Origin: Falsibacillus albus
Lineage (GTDB): Bacteria; Bacillota; Bacilli; Bacillales; DSM-25281
NCBI RefSeq assembly: GCF_003668575.1
Contig: NZ_RCVZ01000004.1
Coordinates: 62,001 to 126,000 of the forward strand
DNA: 64,000 nt
Direction: 5' to 3'
Position numbers and translations under genes: made by a program. The notes under the pieces were generated by a model, which saw only the letters and a list, made by a program, of their open reading frames with translations, had not been told where the DNA came from and searched no databases. Positions 61,944-64,000 of this stretch are shown here, one piece after another (the stretch's first letter is position 1; each line of letters starts with the position of its first letter).

Positions 61944-64000
61944 GTGGAACATATACCTGTTACATATAGTCCCTTCATTCTTGTAGTGTTATCCGTATTA
62001 ATCCCTTTAGTAGGTGCGTACACTTTTTTTGAAATATATTTATTATTAATAAATAGGGCATTGTCCCGGAAACAGCTCTTGAGCGGAGCCATCATCTTAG
62101 GAGTAAGCATTTGGTCGGCCGCGGCTACAAGCATTATTTCCATTGAAGGCGGGCAGTCCTTTCAGCTTGATTGGCTGATTGGTTCATTATTATTAGTGTT
62201 CGCTTCTGCATTCCTTTCGCTTTGGTCCATTTCAAAAGCTCCCCGGACCGTATATTTGTATGTGTTTTCCGGTTTTTTGTTGAGCATAGCGATTATTGGC
62301 GCACAAATGATGCTGGATAAAAGCTTGATCGGGATTCACATATTTAACAATGATCAATCTTTTTGGCTAATCTCTGGAGTCGTTTGTGCAATCAATATTA
62401 GCAACATGGTTATTTTCTTCTACATCCTCGCGAGAAATGTGTCCATACTTAAATATTGGCTCACGTTATTTTTGAGTATTTCTATTTTTGCCATGAATTA
62501 TTTGACTTTATCCACCTCTACTTTGGGTATCGATTCTTCCACTTACAATGGCTATTCCATCCATGAAAATAACTTGGTATTCATTATTTTATCATCGATG
62601 TTTATAGTAGTTGGTATTTTACTGATGATCTCTCAGTTCAAGCAAAAGCAGTGGGAAAATCAAGCAGCTTGGAAGAATGTTCAACTTCAGTCTCTTTTTA
62701 AGCAAAATCCGGATGGAATTATCATTTTTAATAAAGATGGCCGTGTGGTCAGTGCAAACCCAGCGAGCTGTAAAATTACGGGCTTTTCTTTCAATGATAG
62801 CAATGGACAGGAATTCACTAAGTTTATTTCTACCACAGATATTCAAATGGCAACAAAGTATTTTAAGGAGTCCATTAATGGAAAGATCCAGCAATTTGAA
62901 ATCCTTAGTTATCATAAAAATGGCCGGGAGCTCATGTTGAGGGTCCAATCCTTCCCCATCATGAATGACCAAAAGATCACCGGTATTTATGTGATTTTTC
63001 AAGATATGACCGCTCTTCACTCCTTGCAATCCGATTTAATGGAGAAGGAAGAACATTATCGTCTTGTTTCTGAAAATATGAGTGACTTAGTAAGTGTGCT
63101 GAATAACAAAGGGAAAATTGAGTTTGTTTCCCCTTCACATCAAAAAATCCTCGGATATCCACCTGATTTTTTGGATGGATTGCAGATCAATCATTTTATA
63201 CATCCTGATGATTTTCATGTCTTGCTTTCTAAATATAAAGTGATGATGAAGTCGAAAGAACCTGTCCTAGCCAATTATCGCCTGCTTCATCAAAGCGGCC
63301 ATTATATTCCTACGGAGTCTTATGTGGTCCCTATTTTGGATGAAGAAAAACAGCTTCAAAAAATGCTTGTCTCATCCAGGGATATTACTGAAAGAAAAAA
63401 ATATGAAGAGGAATTATTGGATAGTGAGACAAAATATCGTGTGATTGCCGAATATTCTTATGATCTTATCCGCGTCATTGACCCTTCTGGAATTGTCCGT
63501 TACGCTTCTCCCTCTCATGAATCCATTCTCGGTTATTCAGCAGAGGAAATTATAGGGGCAAAATTCAATCAGAATATCCATCCAGATGACTTTGAAGAGG
63601 TGTCAGGAAGGTTCTATCGGAATTTAAAAATGGTTAAGCATGAGATACTGGAATATCGAATGAAATGTAAAGGTGGAGAATGGATCTGGGTGGAAGCACA
63701 CTGTAATCCAGTCTATGATACCCAAGGCTATTTCAAGCATTATGTCATTGTTTCAAGGAATATTTCTGAGAGAAAAGCTTATGAAGCACAGCTTGAACAA
63801 CTTGCGTTTTATGATTTGTTGACTGAAATTCCGAATCGTAGGTTGTTTCAATCTGAATTTACAGCCTTGATTGATCATGCTTCAGCCAATAATGGAAGTT
63901 TTGCATTGTTCTTACTCGACTGTGACCGTTTTAAGTGGGTGAATGACACATTCGGCCACGATACAGGCGATGCTTTATTAAGATGTTTTGTCAGAAGAAT
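61944..64000 (+). CDS. Membrane sensor with three PAS domains and GGDEF (diguanylate cyclase), cut by window end
   Basis: GTG 61944 has AAAAGGTGG 8 nt upstream and opens a frame that runs off the window (685 codons). Seven hydrophobic helices in residues about 8-235 resemble an MHYT/7TM sensor, but the MHYT motif position reads SIWSAAATSI, so the metal-binding Met-His are absent. Three PAS domains start near 249 (SLFKQNPDGIIIFNKDG), 369 (HYRLVSENMSDLVS) and 494 (YRVIAEYSYDLIRVID). A GGDEF domain starts near 619 (LAFYDLLTEIPNRRLF; FLLDCDRFKWVNDTFGHDTGD). The GGDEF signature itself, and any EAL domain, lie beyond the end. Confidence 0.88.
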   Translation, partial: MEHIPVTYSPFILVVLSVLIPLVGAYTFFEIYLLLINRALSRKQLLSGAIILGVSIWSAAATSIISIEGGQSFQLDWLIGSLLLVFASAFLSLWSISKAPRTVYLYVFSGFLLSIAIIGAQMMLDKSLIGIHIFNNDQSFWLISGVVCAINISNMVIFFYILARNVSILKYWLTLFLSISIFAMNYLTLSTSTLGIDSSTYNGYSIHENNLVFIILSSMFIVVGILLMISQFKQKQWENQAAWKNVQLQSLFKQNPDGIIIFNKDGRVVSANPASCKITGFSFNDSNGQEFTKFISTTDIQMATKYFKESINGKIQQFEILSYHKNGRELMLRVQSFPIMNDQKITGIYVIFQDMTALHSLQSDLMEKEEHYRLVSENMSDLVSVLNNKGKIEFVSPSHQKILGYPPDFLDGLQINHFIHPDDFHVLLSKYKVMMKSKEPVLANYRLLHQSGHYIPTESYVVPILDEEKQLQKMLVSSRDITERKKYEEELLDSETKYRVIAEYSYDLIRVIDPSGIVRYASPSHESILGYSAEEIIGAKFNQNIHPDDFEEVSGRFYRNLKMVKHEILEYRMKCKGGEWIWVEAHCNPVYDTQGYFKHYVIVSRNISERKAYEAQLEQLAFYDLLTEIPNRRLFQSEFTALIDHASANNGSFALFLLDCDRFKWVNDTFGHDTGDALLRCFVRR

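Overview
The window comes from an endospore-forming, low-GC Gram-positive of the Bacillaceae. Four lines of evidence support this: four small acid-soluble spore protein genes (sspO, sspP, sspN, tlp) and a CotM-like coat protein; a proline T-box in front of proBA; CcpC-, CcpA- and LexA-type operator sequences; and a gene order (cotM, sspP, sspO, citB, yneN, fbpB-like, sspN, tlp, yneP, yneQ, yneR, plsY ... yneT, parE, parC, alsT) that closely follows Bacillus subtilis. No rRNA, tRNA, CRISPR array, prophage or insertion sequence was seen.

Left part (1-22.6 kb) is accessory and metabolic. It holds a TetR/DHA2-MFS efflux pair, a DeoR regulator broken by one in-frame TAG, a large secreted polysaccharide lyase behind a CcpA cre site, a DoxX protein behind an Fnr/Crp-type box, a small holin-like membrane protein, a proline iminopeptidase, T-box-proBA, a DUF3219 protein with a luciferase-like monooxygenase, a molybdopterin oxidoreductase, YjbQ, a decayed DJ-1/PfpI pseudogene, DinB and O-methyltransferase genes. 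It ends with a 1042-residue GNAT fusion protein next to an amidohydrolase.

The most striking block is 22.8-34.1 kb. It is a six-gene, translationally coupled operon: HPt-REC-GGDEF-REC diguanylate cyclase, HEAT-repeat membrane protein, processive GT2 glycosyltransferase, membrane-anchored glycoside hydrolase, stand-alone receiver, and hybrid histidine kinase. A methanogen-output-domain protein follows. I infer a phosphorelay/c-di-GMP-controlled exopolysaccharide system with synthesis and trimming or export functions encoded together. A VanW gene follows, then an 0.85-kb AT-rich gap.

Right part (36-64 kb), mostly on the minus strand, holds DUF421, a staygreen (Mg-dechelatase-type) homologue, a secreted protein, AlsT, ParC/ParE with a LexA box, YneT, a three-gene osmoprotectant ABC transporter, a GNAT, an NCS2 nucleobase permease coupled to a GH18 enzyme, PlsY, CapA, the yneRQP cluster, spore genes, and aconitase. 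Between citB and yneN lie three copies of a perfect 20-bp palindrome and a 40-bp near-perfect hairpin. Downstream of sspP lies a cluster of tandem ~148-bp intergenic repeats, one interrupted by another repeat. The window ends inside a sensor diguanylate cyclase with a degenerate MHYT-like membrane domain.
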